DNA of 64,000 nucleotides, taken from NCBI GenBank assembly GCA_964577935.1, contig CAZOAJ010000008.1, positions 1-64,000 of the forward strand, given 5' to 3'. Below the pieces are notes generated by a model. It was not told the DNA's origin. It saw nothing but the letters and a program-made list of their open reading frames with translations, and did no database searches. A program made the translations under genes and the position numbers. This stretch comes from JABDGV01 sp964577935. GTDB taxonomy: Bacteria > Chlamydiota > Chlamydiia > Chlamydiales > FEN-1388. Each line of letters begins with the position of its first letter. The stretch's first letter is position 1. Of the stretch, positions 36,001 through 42,536 are shown piece by piece.

Positions 36001-39000
36001 TCATTTATTTATAGAAGCAATATCATATCACGCATCGAACGAGCCGTCGCCTCACTTGAAAAAGATCTACCTGCTGCATACAGAGAGCTTAACTTTCGCC
36101 CGCACATCTCTAAAACCTATATTGAAACTGTATTTGACATCTTTGAGCACGGCAGCTCCGTGTCCTTGAGAGAAAATCAATCTCTCTTGATCCCTGAATT
36201 CAGCAGCGATGAGGGTTCATGGCTTGTTCCTCAGCTTATCCCAGGATCTGGAAAAACGACTATTATACAAGTTCTGCTCAGTATCGTCCTTGCATCCTCA
36301 TCTAATCATGAGGGAGTTCCTATAATCGTTGTTCCAAAGCAACACATCCAAATGGTCTGCATGATTATGCAGCAGCGACTCGGGCCAATATTCAAAAGAC
36401 TCCTAGTACGCATTCCTTTCTCAAGAGAAAATCTTTCAATTATAAAGGAATCGCACCGAATAGGCATTGGCGTAGACGATATTGCGGATGATGACGAGCT
36501 TAAGCTGTACACACAAAATGAACTTAAAAATTGGCTTGAACTTTTGAAGCATGCAAAGTCTCATAAGCAAATTGTCATAGCAACTCCTGATGAGCTTCAT
36601 TCGATTCTTAACGTCCACATTACTGCAACAAACGATGCGCTGACCGCCTATAATCAGGCTGGTGAATCAGATGTAGATAATGATGATCGCCCCGTAGATA
36701 AAATACGCGATAACAGCATTGCTCTAGCACAATTTTTGAAAGAGAATGCACGTCTTATCTTTGACGAAATCCACTGCGCATTTGACCCTGCAACTGAATT
36801 TACGTATGCAATCGGCGAACCGAAAAAGCTCAACCAAAAATCAGCTCAACTCATCACATCACTGATCCTTCAATTCGCTCAAAATTCCTATGCAAATCAA
36901 CCTATTCAGATTGATAGTTTTAATAAGTTTTTAAAGAGAACATCAAAAGAGGATCCCAAACAAACAACCGCCTACACACAAGATCTTTACGATCTTCATA
37001 TAAAACCAAAGCTCACGGAAATAGCGATCGGACTCATTCAGAAATATCAGAAAGAACTTGGTGAAAAAACAAGTTTTAATAACGAACAGCTCGAGTGCCT
37101 TAAAGCGATATTATCGAATGAAAATCCCCCTCTTAACGAACTTAGAAAACAATTTCCAAATAGAGACGCTTCATCTCTTAAACTGTATGAAGAAATTGCA
37201 GCATACAAGAACTTGAAGCAAGAGGTTTATGATTTCAAAAAAAGAATCACATTTTTCTATGAGTCAATTCCCAAGGAACTTCAAGAAGCCCTTACAGACT
37301 TTGTTCAAGTGATTCAAGATATTCTACCAGGAGCTCTTGATCAAATTTCAGGAACCCACTACGGCCGGCCCAAAGCAACAGTCAAGAATGACTCTCCTCA
37401 TAAACAACTACATGCAAACCCTCCAAACCTTGTAAGCCGGCCTTACCTATCTCCTGACGAACCAAAAACTTCTCAATACGCACTCCCACTCACACAGCTT
37501 ACCATGTCGATTCTGCAAGTATTGAGCGATGGATTGAAAAACGATGAGGCGCAACTTATCTTTACGTATCTTTCTCAGCAATACCGGGAGGCATCGGCTA
37601 TATCATTGATCCCAATAAACGCTCAAGTAGCGCGTGAATATACGGCTATTTTTGGTGAAGAATTCTCGAGATCAAACCCTCTTTCTAAACCACTTGCACA
37701 AGAAAATATCGGAAACTTCATAACAGGTTGTGAGAAAAATGAAGAACTCCTTAAATGGTTCATCATTCACTCAATCGCCTCTTCAATCACCTACTATCCT
37801 GCACGAAGCCGAAGTACTCCTCATCAGTTATCAAGTATGTCATTGAGTTCAGCAGGATATACAGGAACTATTGAACCCGGAATCCTTCACCCGAGAATGA
37901 AGGCTCTTCGAGAACCAGGCACTGACACACGCACACTTAACAGCCTATTTTCCTATTTTGCCAAAGGCGAGTCAAAAGTTCTTCTTCTTCAAGACGGAGA
38001 TGATTCTGCTGAATCATCTTTGATTTCAATGATACTAGATCCCGCTCACAGAGATCTCTACATGGTCATTGATAGTGGAGGAGTTCTTAAAAAACACCTC
38101 TCTCAAGAAGAGAATATTCAGAAACTCATCAATACACTCCTTCCTCAACTTGAAACATCGAGAGGTATCAAAGGAATAGCAATTCATAATCCAAGTGGAG
38201 AACTCGTCGTCTATCAGAATGTGAATAATAAGCTTTCATATTCATCCGTCGAAGAATCAGGTCTCTCGATTGATAAGGTATTTTCAATTATTGGACAAAA
38301 GCATGAAATTGGGACAAATATTGCCATTCCAGAGACAGCTGAAGGATATATAACTCTGCGTAAAAAAATGAAACTCCATGAATTTCTGCAGAGTGCGTGG
38401 CGTATGCGTAACATCTTACATAAACAAAGACCTCATCTTGTTGTTACAAAAGAAGTTCAAAAATCGATTATATCGACAATAGCTCAATATTTAGTTTTTA
38501 ACAGCGGGCTACAAGAGCTTTTGAAGTCAAATAAAGTCGATTGCAACATAAGCCGATATCTTTCGATTCTCAAAAAGCATTTCTCCGCTTCGATCGATAG
38601 CATGGAATATATCAAGCTTGTAGAACAAGATCTCACGTGTGATTTTGATCTTATTTGCCTGTACATTCTCATCCAACATAATGCTGCGATGGGGCAAAAA
38701 AGATGGCAGGCATTCAAGCATCGATTAGATGACTCTACAATTTCAGCAATAAAGCTAGGACGCTTTTGCGAAGACGACACAATTTATATTGATGACCTTG
38801 CCCTTGACTCCTTGATTGTCGATTATTGTATAAACTCTGAGAAAAACAATTCTGTGAACAGGATTTTGCCCGAAGATTCAGCCCTTCCAGCAGAACTCGC
38901 TATAAAACGACAAATCGACAAAGAAATAAAACGACTCGTACCGGTACTCTTAAAACACCAGTCGGTCCTACTTGCTTGGTTTGATTCTAATAAAAAGCTC

Positions 39001-40002
39001 CTTTCCTCTTTGGATTGGAGCACATCCATGGAGGATGTCTCGCTGAACATTTCAGCAATCATTACATCCGAGCCTCGAAAACTGTTGGAAACCATAAAAT
39101 CTCTCTCGGAACAACAACAATCGATTACCTTAGAATACATTGTCGAAAAGCTTTTTAAATCGTTTATCAAAGTTGAAGATATTCCTCCATTTATTGATGC
39201 AGGAAACAACATTGATACAGAAGTCGAAGTCGAAAACGATGTAGCGATCGAGGAGGAAGAGGAAGAAGAAGAGGAAGAGGAAGAAGAACCAAACTTAGGT
39301 AATGCTTCTCAAATCGAGCGGCCACACACTCTCCTTGCTCCAACAGTTGTTGGACTTGAGACACCGTCCCCTCATGAAGTGATCCAGATGGCATTGACAG
39401 GTAAAAAAGCCGAAACTTATTTAATACCAGAGCTTATAGACTCGTTAACAAATCCAGCAAGTGTTCACGTGCATTCTATTCGCTCATATCTACCTGACAA
39501 CATAGGAAAGCACTTTCTAGACAGTCTCTATGTAACCAACAGCTGCTGGCCAAAACAAAATAGCGAGAAATTTCGAAAGCTCGCTATCGCAAACTGTATC
39601 GTTATTAATAAAAAAGATACACCTCTCCGGCTCATCTCAGTAACGTCGAAAGAATCGGCAATCATTCGTCGCACTATTCAAAAACAGGGCAAAGATTTTA
39701 ATGATGTCAAAATCATGGACATAAACATTTATTTAGGGGTCAATGCAGCAAACGATCACGATTGGTGTAAATCTATTTATAAAACGAACCTACTCGCCTT
39801 TGTGCAAATGAAACTCCTTTCAGGTGATATTGCATTTACTCAACAGGAACTTGCTCTCATGAAGGATTGGATTCAATCATGCGATAAAGCTGAACTCTCA
39901 AAATTTTTCAAGAAACGTTTCCTAGCTTCAAATCCTGGTGATGAAAAGAAGTTTGACATGAGCCCACTCGGCATATTGCTAAATGGACCACAAGGTATCT
40001 AA
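30010..40002 (+). CDS. giant DUF3638/DUF3645-like protein with helicase-type core
   Basis: About 3,330 residues in one frame. A GTG at 29935 would add 25 residues; I prefer ATG 30010. Numbering from there, a helicase-like core runs from about 2070 to 2830: the R-x-x-Q segment SLRENQSLLIPEF, Walker A IPGSGKT (Lys2082), DEIH at 2252-2255 followed by TYAIGEP, a GYTGT motif (2616-2620), HEIGTNIAIP (2765-2774) and QSAWRMR (2794-2800). These match, in order, the DUF3638/DUF3645 family of fungi, plants and some bacteria. Near the N-terminus are GYVGHSIIVEI (His322), an Asn342 and EQFGGTCSFRSQ (Gln429, Cys434), a possible permuted thiol-protease set. A 13-Glu run occurs near residue 3080. There is no signal peptide. 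The middle 1,600 residues are helical and unrecognised. Function unknown; a host-directed role is possible. Confidence 0.75.
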   Translation: MIINLFNISEKCASSLREHQISTIEDFDHTETSLLQKVFVEAMRASSDQASDSLNFENCLEILKDIVTPISQEQITLISKEYNLDLNEDSQNGNFESIVENVKKFATLLERIVTIQPNEELQKLTALLSKKIGLTGVSLDKGRTKSILSKAIDRNTPSYESKLELLDRVITQHPNHKNIILKAKQGNFWPIKKAIIAYQLLGNKNGVLEDLLSQIDDKAIPKDGLSKSPWSHDDLKLFVHLFGDAFINKTTLEGNDPQKVSHFFTRVYQEYKDKLDNIGFAPIFQSISSALTADRGADIIEPLKKRLNEEGSALLISGYVGHSIIVEIVKESDGFYSLFAYNLGSGLRYHNKALITSRETKEQYELYYGRKEITEEELFSKTFFDLLKTLQVEPKIKDADVLFYEVAIGKLGKPVEAVEDFIKNYRHEQFGGTCSFRSQVAAIYYKLQRRSDAITFMSILKIAAFQDVLKKMPTKWDEQYCTENFDFLSLSHKALTRSIDLIYSSGQLDNLDPNFAPSIIKSIRQLSVRLYLLEKTLNGIYQKEQLLDHPKKPLPHKRISIKFPKNIVADYPSADQITPSTLPKSSIVSIATIKDAQGFISAYGKVFSQEYDHAINQRNKMDDRFCELIANILINGFEQIFLIDPRATLITSIEPIETQEKVRNELWEGLLGISKGLLLIRSSVDVATKFDPFLILIQGRILEMMGLLLRDDPTKAAFKNLSRLLSSPISRNTLKQLSNGILTYAPWITEIDRILITKLQAPQQGKQEAESSSQNPSADDTWLYSWLSLRNESTPHDQFVDIIDEILLSTTKIVDLDAFHSNYLSTSKPQRVAAYLASRFELKSQLAPKQLLDIEIMSISLLMMTQNTSVAHFGQQSNSIFHGFLNLGTKVLPYWAQLGIDSIHTYNSLDRYIFEEAPDNERSRSQLAIVSKFPTSQIDIASLDIRFATFLHEHGKFFKIPENVQFELLSTRLDISTQVEKTLTVFNRFPSLGDTDAGRAILYKLLFEDNCIKTATKNPSTFELLNKFLKVCIHRYSSLEKHSAAAFFLYLSIYVQTIHSIETKGSAPNLTEILKIIDMRATSETKALQITAILAGLLPCIHRFRDNIPPQIVTLSTVNKFFRFTGRTKLFNIIENQAQQTCWHVEQKFLNNAPVCSNYFCSQLQSLLRLIGRENIDPNGWNVNPAFPHQLINSDTTITIDLYKGEILEKQKNQSSRNSIEVVVNHYPKWFKDRLKNNRASLITDTNTDIYDISDKDGITYRCKETKKSVHIFTKNDESIFEYCSEVELPNIPGGQGILGRFVKTVIKNSNLQTKRMVLVNADRPLEALYEIRTVLNQHVLVDIRPGIGNGNILANHEPLSDINVLRHLSSLCPREKISVWSDHLGSCKSIYLGNLNLSFIAKASDKDGEIRLWSQEYPSYFIDPQQFLPFQASHFILLKDDFDRQSLIIPHSSYSCAENESSILPKRNLMECGIMGHTLIPLINGNLSPEKISDIGYLSAFHLAYGQYEKAISLLTDNESLILSRKLSPEEYKALGSIGSSCREDQSAGALFIRLYSNYLCLFSDKLHKSSYVDVGDYEDDLSVYLKIVSRIPNLPVHQEKILLEESLRNSKNRLIESRLKELTLNNQTYDKSIYKISKISDLIINTFNNEISRFSLNEKPVIENDPGINVSEIEAKIATDILAPEKIDLQKFISDFPFFYNHFIKNRINPLLQIQLVQKLACEGLKLDNSNYEINFFILLTAVILPKRLPQTYQELREEINSKRFQLRLGDIGKKIKDYFKIKTTAIHHPIVAANKHERKEISIIALNKNALINPSYLFPNASLEDTTSDTLKILSTLHSNLSKWFTVLQSKKPNVNESIEPFFNSIDPLAQCDGSLMNEFTLLRESLNAIKNESLTSIQINQDKTLSEISKELNQNLENLKTLHTSHKLTLEAALSSLMLERRYQSKPAGRNRKIPLIEELVVLLGFKDAVNKFMQYCPFISESSAIAILEDVKSFIYRSNIISRIERAVASLEKDLPAAYRELNFRPHISKTYIETVFDIFEHGSSVSLRENQSLLIPEFSSDEGSWLVPQLIPGSGKTTIIQVLLSIVLASSSNHEGVPIIVVPKQHIQMVCMIMQQRLGPIFKRLLVRIPFSRENLSIIKESHRIGIGVDDIADDDELKLYTQNELKNWLELLKHAKSHKQIVIATPDELHSILNVHITATNDALTAYNQAGESDVDNDDRPVDKIRDNSIALAQFLKENARLIFDEIHCAFDPATEFTYAIGEPKKLNQKSAQLITSLILQFAQNSYANQPIQIDSFNKFLKRTSKEDPKQTTAYTQDLYDLHIKPKLTEIAIGLIQKYQKELGEKTSFNNEQLECLKAILSNENPPLNELRKQFPNRDASSLKLYEEIAAYKNLKQEVYDFKKRITFFYESIPKELQEALTDFVQVIQDILPGALDQISGTHYGRPKATVKNDSPHKQLHANPPNLVSRPYLSPDEPKTSQYALPLTQLTMSILQVLSDGLKNDEAQLIFTYLSQQYREASAISLIPINAQVAREYTAIFGEEFSRSNPLSKPLAQENIGNFITGCEKNEELLKWFIIHSIASSITYYPARSRSTPHQLSSMSLSSAGYTGTIEPGILHPRMKALREPGTDTRTLNSLFSYFAKGESKVLLLQDGDDSAESSLISMILDPAHRDLYMVIDSGGVLKKHLSQEENIQKLINTLLPQLETSRGIKGIAIHNPSGELVVYQNVNNKLSYSSVEESGLSIDKVFSIIGQKHEIGTNIAIPETAEGYITLRKKMKLHEFLQSAWRMRNILHKQRPHLVVTKEVQKSIISTIAQYLVFNSGLQELLKSNKVDCNISRYLSILKKHFSASIDSMEYIKLVEQDLTCDFDLICLYILIQHNAAMGQKRWQAFKHRLDDSTISAIKLGRFCEDDTIYIDDLALDSLIVDYCINSEKNNSVNRILPEDSALPAELAIKRQIDKEIKRLVPVLLKHQSVLLAWFDSNKKLLSSLDWSTSMEDVSLNISAIITSEPRKLLETIKSLSEQQQSITLEYIVEKLFKSFIKVEDIPPFIDAGNNIDTEVEVENDVAIEEEEEEEEEEEEEPNLGNASQIERPHTLLAPTVVGLETPSPHEVIQMALTGKKAETYLIPELIDSLTNPASVHVHSIRSYLPDNIGKHFLDSLYVTNSCWPKQNSEKFRKLAIANCIVINKKDTPLRLISVTSKESAIIRRTIQKQGKDFNDVKIMDINIYLGVNAANDHDWCKSIYKTNLLAFVQMKLLSGDIAFTQQELALMKDWIQSCDKAELSKFFKKRFLASNPGDEKKFDMSPLGILLNGPQGI
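39250..39288 (+). repeat. GAR codon run encoding 13 glutamates
   Basis: Thirteen consecutive GAG/GAA codons near the 3' end of the giant gene form an acidic low-complexity linker after the helicase-like core. Such tracts change length by slippage. Confidence 0.9.
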
Positions 40003-40027
40003 AGGGATATTGATGAGCTACGACGAT

Positions 40028-40067
40028 ATGCTTTTTTGCCTTTACGCTAGTAAAGGCAAAAAAGCAT
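40028..40067. terminator. strong bidirectional terminator
   Basis: A perfect 17-bp stem, ATGCTTTTTTGCCTTTA (40028-40044) against its complement (40051-40067), extendable by one C-G pair, with a very short loop. It lies between the convergent giant gene and the hypothetical gene at 40076. The six-base A/T runs inside the arms give U-rich 3' ends for both directions. Confidence 0.8.
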
Positions 40068-40075
40068 CCTCTAGG

Positions 40076-41026
40076 CTATTTCTTACTTAAAATCAGATTG
40101 ATTAATCCTTCTTTCTCATCCGCCTGTAACTTCGAAGTATTTATAGACGCCTTTAATTGAGTTACGTAATTTTTAGAGTTACCTTCTGAAAGAGCGATCA
40201 TTTTTAAAGCTTTGTCAAGTTCTTTACTAAATTTCTCTTCACACTTCTTGTATAATGCGCTACATACGACAGCTTTATCGACTTCAGAATAAGATTTAGC
40301 GTCTCTGATTGAATTAGATAGCAAACTATATTCTTCTAGAACAGATTGAGGGTCGTTCATTTTATCTATTCTGAAGCCAAAATCGTTGAGTAAATCGTCG
40401 GGTGCTAATAATAGCGTTGATGTTTCAGAAGACTGGACTGACTCGATGGTAACATTAAATTCCTTCAATTGAAGATCGGGTAATAGCGTTGATGTTTCAG
40501 AAGACTGGACTGACTCGATGATAGCATTAAATTTCTTCAATTGAAGATCGGGCGAACCAGTCTCTTCCTTAGTACAACCAAGATATAGATCTTTGATCTT
40601 TTTCATATTTTCAAGCAAAGCACTCGTGTGGTGCGCCTTATCTGCAGTAATCTTCCAAAGATCGTCAACTTGCTCGATAAAAGATTTACTGGTTAGAAAC
40701 TTGCCTATTATATCCGGATGCGAATCATGCGCTTTTACTATATGACCAAGAATGGCTTGACGTACCTTTTCAAGAGAGCCTGAGTTCTCTGTAAGCTTAC
40801 ATGGATAAACGAACGTATGTCCAAAACAAGTTGTATATCTCTTTGAGGATAAGTCTTTACTTTTTTCAAGATACTGTTGAATAGCCTTTGATTGATCGAA
40901 GGCGCTTACATTTGAACCCACGCAACACCTAATTAGTCTCTTGTATGAGACACTATCGTATTTTTTTATTTTCAGCACTTGCGAAACACAAAATTTAAAA
41001 AACCTTGCTGCTTCGCTAAAAAACAA
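40076..41026 (-). CDS. hypothetical protein with internal 24-residue duplication
   Basis: The 316 residues match no family I know. The frame begins at a TTG, no Met occurs before about residue 140, and a GTG at about codon 17 is another option, so the N-terminus is uncertain. Cys and His residues recur in the first 120 residues (RCCVGSN, TTCFGHTFVYPC). Residues about 160-205 hold two copies of a 24-residue unit beginning PDLQLK and ending SSETSTLL. The C-terminal part is helical, with many Lys and Glu. It follows the esterase gene by 15 bases, so it may end the leftward unit that begins with the Pkn1-like gene. Confidence 0.55.
   Translation of the reverse strand: MFFSEAARFFKFCVSQVLKIKKYDSVSYKRLIRCCVGSNVSAFDQSKAIQQYLEKSKDLSSKRYTTCFGHTFVYPCKLTENSGSLEKVRQAILGHIVKAHDSHPDIIGKFLTSKSFIEQVDDLWKITADKAHHTSALLENMKKIKDLYLGCTKEETGSPDLQLKKFNAIIESVQSSETSTLLPDLQLKEFNVTIESVQSSETSTLLLAPDDLLNDFGFRIDKMNDPQSVLEEYSLLSNSIRDAKSYSEVDKAVVCSALYKKCEEKFSKELDKALKMIALSEGNSKNYVTQLKASINTSKLQADEKEGLINLILSKK
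40409..40552 (-). repeat. 72-bp tandem duplication inside a coding region
   Basis: Positions 40409-40480 and 40481-40552 are direct tandem copies with three differences. The unit is a multiple of three, so the reading frame is kept and a 24-residue segment is doubled. Confidence 0.92.
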
Positions 41027-41041
41027 ACTGAATTTGAAAAA

Positions 41042-42016
41042 TTATACATTAACCATAGAACGCATAATGGCACAAATCTTCTGAAGAACTTCTATTTTTA
41101 GCGGAAAATCGAAAGGAATTGTGAGAAAGCCGTGTATGGCTTTTGGAATATCGATATGTGCTACGGAATATCCAGCACCTTTAAGTCTTTCTACATATCG
41201 TATTCCTTCGGCCTTGAGTCTGTCATATTCACAAGTAATAACCAATGTCTGAGGAAAGGTCTTACCTGAATATTCAGCTAAATCCATCCTATTCAATGAA
41301 ACCAATGGATTTAATCGATCCTGCCAATTTGGTAGATACAGATCGCGAAATTGTGCCATAAGCTTTGGAACTAAAAAGAAATCATCGGGGCTATCGGGAT
41401 AGGTATCTTCAGTTGAATCGACTTGAATAACCGGATATAACAAAACTTGACCGCATAGAGAAATTCCACTCCGTAAAGCAAGCTGAGAAACACCTCCGGC
41501 AAGATTGCCTCCGGCGCTATCTCCGCAAACAAGAATACGTTTTGAATTACCGCCATATGTAGAAATATTATCTGAAACCCATTTGAAGGCTTCAAAGCAG
41601 TCGTTTAATGGCTGTGGGAATGGAGATTCTGGAGCTGTTCGATATTCAACAGAAACAAAGAGACATGAAGAAAGAGCTGCAAGTTTTCGAACAAGCTCAT
41701 CATACATCTCTATATTTCCAAAAACCCACCCCCCTCCGTGATAAAAGACTACCACAGGAAGATTATCCCTCGGCATAGGCTTATATAATCTTATTGAAAT
41801 TTGAGATGAGGAGCTCTGTATTTTTAGATCCTCAGTGGAATAGATTGGAGTTCGCTTCTGCAAAGGTATCGTGAAAAAAAGGTCCGAAAGATGTCGGCTC
41901 TCATCAAGTAAAACATGTTCACTTTGTTGTTGAAGTTTTAAAAATTCCTTACGGAAGGCAAGAAACTCAGGAGTTAGACAATTAATATTTTTACAATCAA
42001 CCTCTTTAAAGACCAT
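41042..42016 (-). CDS. alpha/beta-hydrolase of the hormone-sensitive lipase family
   Basis: A 324-residue esterase. The oxyanion-hole motif VVFYHGGGWVFGN (about 89-101), nucleophile elbow CGDSAGGNLAGG (about 160-171), a family SVEYRTAPESPFP segment, an Asp in VITCEYDRLKAEG and a C-terminal His in KAIHGFLTIPF make a complete Ser-Asp-His triad. Members hydrolyse small carboxylic esters in the cytoplasm. The first 65 residues are helical and may form the cap. ATG 42016 overlaps the end of the phosphatase gene by 11 bases, so the two are translated together. The physiological substrate is unknown. Confidence 0.9.
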   Translation of the reverse strand: MVFKEVDCKNINCLTPEFLAFRKEFLKLQQQSEHVLLDESRHLSDLFFTIPLQKRTPIYSTEDLKIQSSSSQISIRLYKPMPRDNLPVVVFYHGGGWVFGNIEMYDELVRKLAALSSCLFVSVEYRTAPESPFPQPLNDCFEAFKWVSDNISTYGGNSKRILVCGDSAGGNLAGGVSQLALRSGISLCGQVLLYPVIQVDSTEDTYPDSPDDFFLVPKLMAQFRDLYLPNWQDRLNPLVSLNRMDLAEYSGKTFPQTLVITCEYDRLKAEGIRYVERLKGAGYSVAHIDIPKAIHGFLTIPFDFPLKIEVLQKICAIMRSMVNV

Positions 42017-42521
42017 TTCCAGCGCTTTTTTTAAGAGGAATTTTATTGGTAGCTATAAGAATTTCAATAATCGAAGAACTCACTTCATGAAGCATTTCAG
42101 CACACTTTCTAAATCCTTCCTGATCTCCGAAAAATGGATCCGGGATCTCATCATTTTTATGCTTATGAGAAAAAACGGTCATGAGATGAATTTGAGGTCT
42201 ATTCTCATGAGCTAGATGCTTATGCACTAGCTCAAATACATATTCTTCAACATGTCGATCTGAGACAAAGATATATTGAGCCTCCTTCAAATCATCTAGG
42301 GTGAGCAGCTCTGCTCTCTTGTCAAGATTTGTCTGGATTCCGAGTTTGTTCAACTCATGCATCATCCGCTCATCTATTTTGTGACCAAGATTCCAAGTTC
42401 CAATTCCTCGGCTTATAATATCGCAATCAAGCTCAGGATGTAGATTGAGACGATGTCGAGCAAGCTCTTCAGCAGCAGGAGACCTGCATATATTTCCCAA
42501 ACAAACAAAAATAATCTTCAT
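42006..42521 (-). CDS. low-molecular-weight protein tyrosine phosphatase
   Basis: A 171-residue phosphatase. The P-loop is at the N-terminus, IIFVCLGNICRSPAAEELA, matching the CxGNxCRS signature (catalytic Cys near residue 7, Arg near 13). The acid Asp lies in EIPDPFFGDQEGFRKC near residue 130, the usual DP motif. Enzymes of this fold remove phosphate from Tyr or act on small phosphoesters and arsenate. It sits directly downstream (15 bases) of the Ser/Thr-kinase-like gene and upstream of the esterase. A joint signalling role with the kinase-like protein is plausible but only inferred from position. Confidence 0.92.
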   Translation of the reverse strand: MKIIFVCLGNICRSPAAEELARHRLNLHPELDCDIISRGIGTWNLGHKIDERMMHELNKLGIQTNLDKRAELLTLDDLKEAQYIFVSDRHVEEYVFELVHKHLAHENRPQIHLMTVFSHKHKNDEIPDPFFGDQEGFRKCAEMLHEVSSSIIEILIATNKIPLKKSAGNGL

Positions 42522-42536
42522 CTATCAACCGTAGAT

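Noticed and set aside
38484..39212. Several frames of 60-130 codons opposite the giant gene
   Set aside because: They are complements of biased coding sequence, lack ribosome binding sites and resemble no protein.
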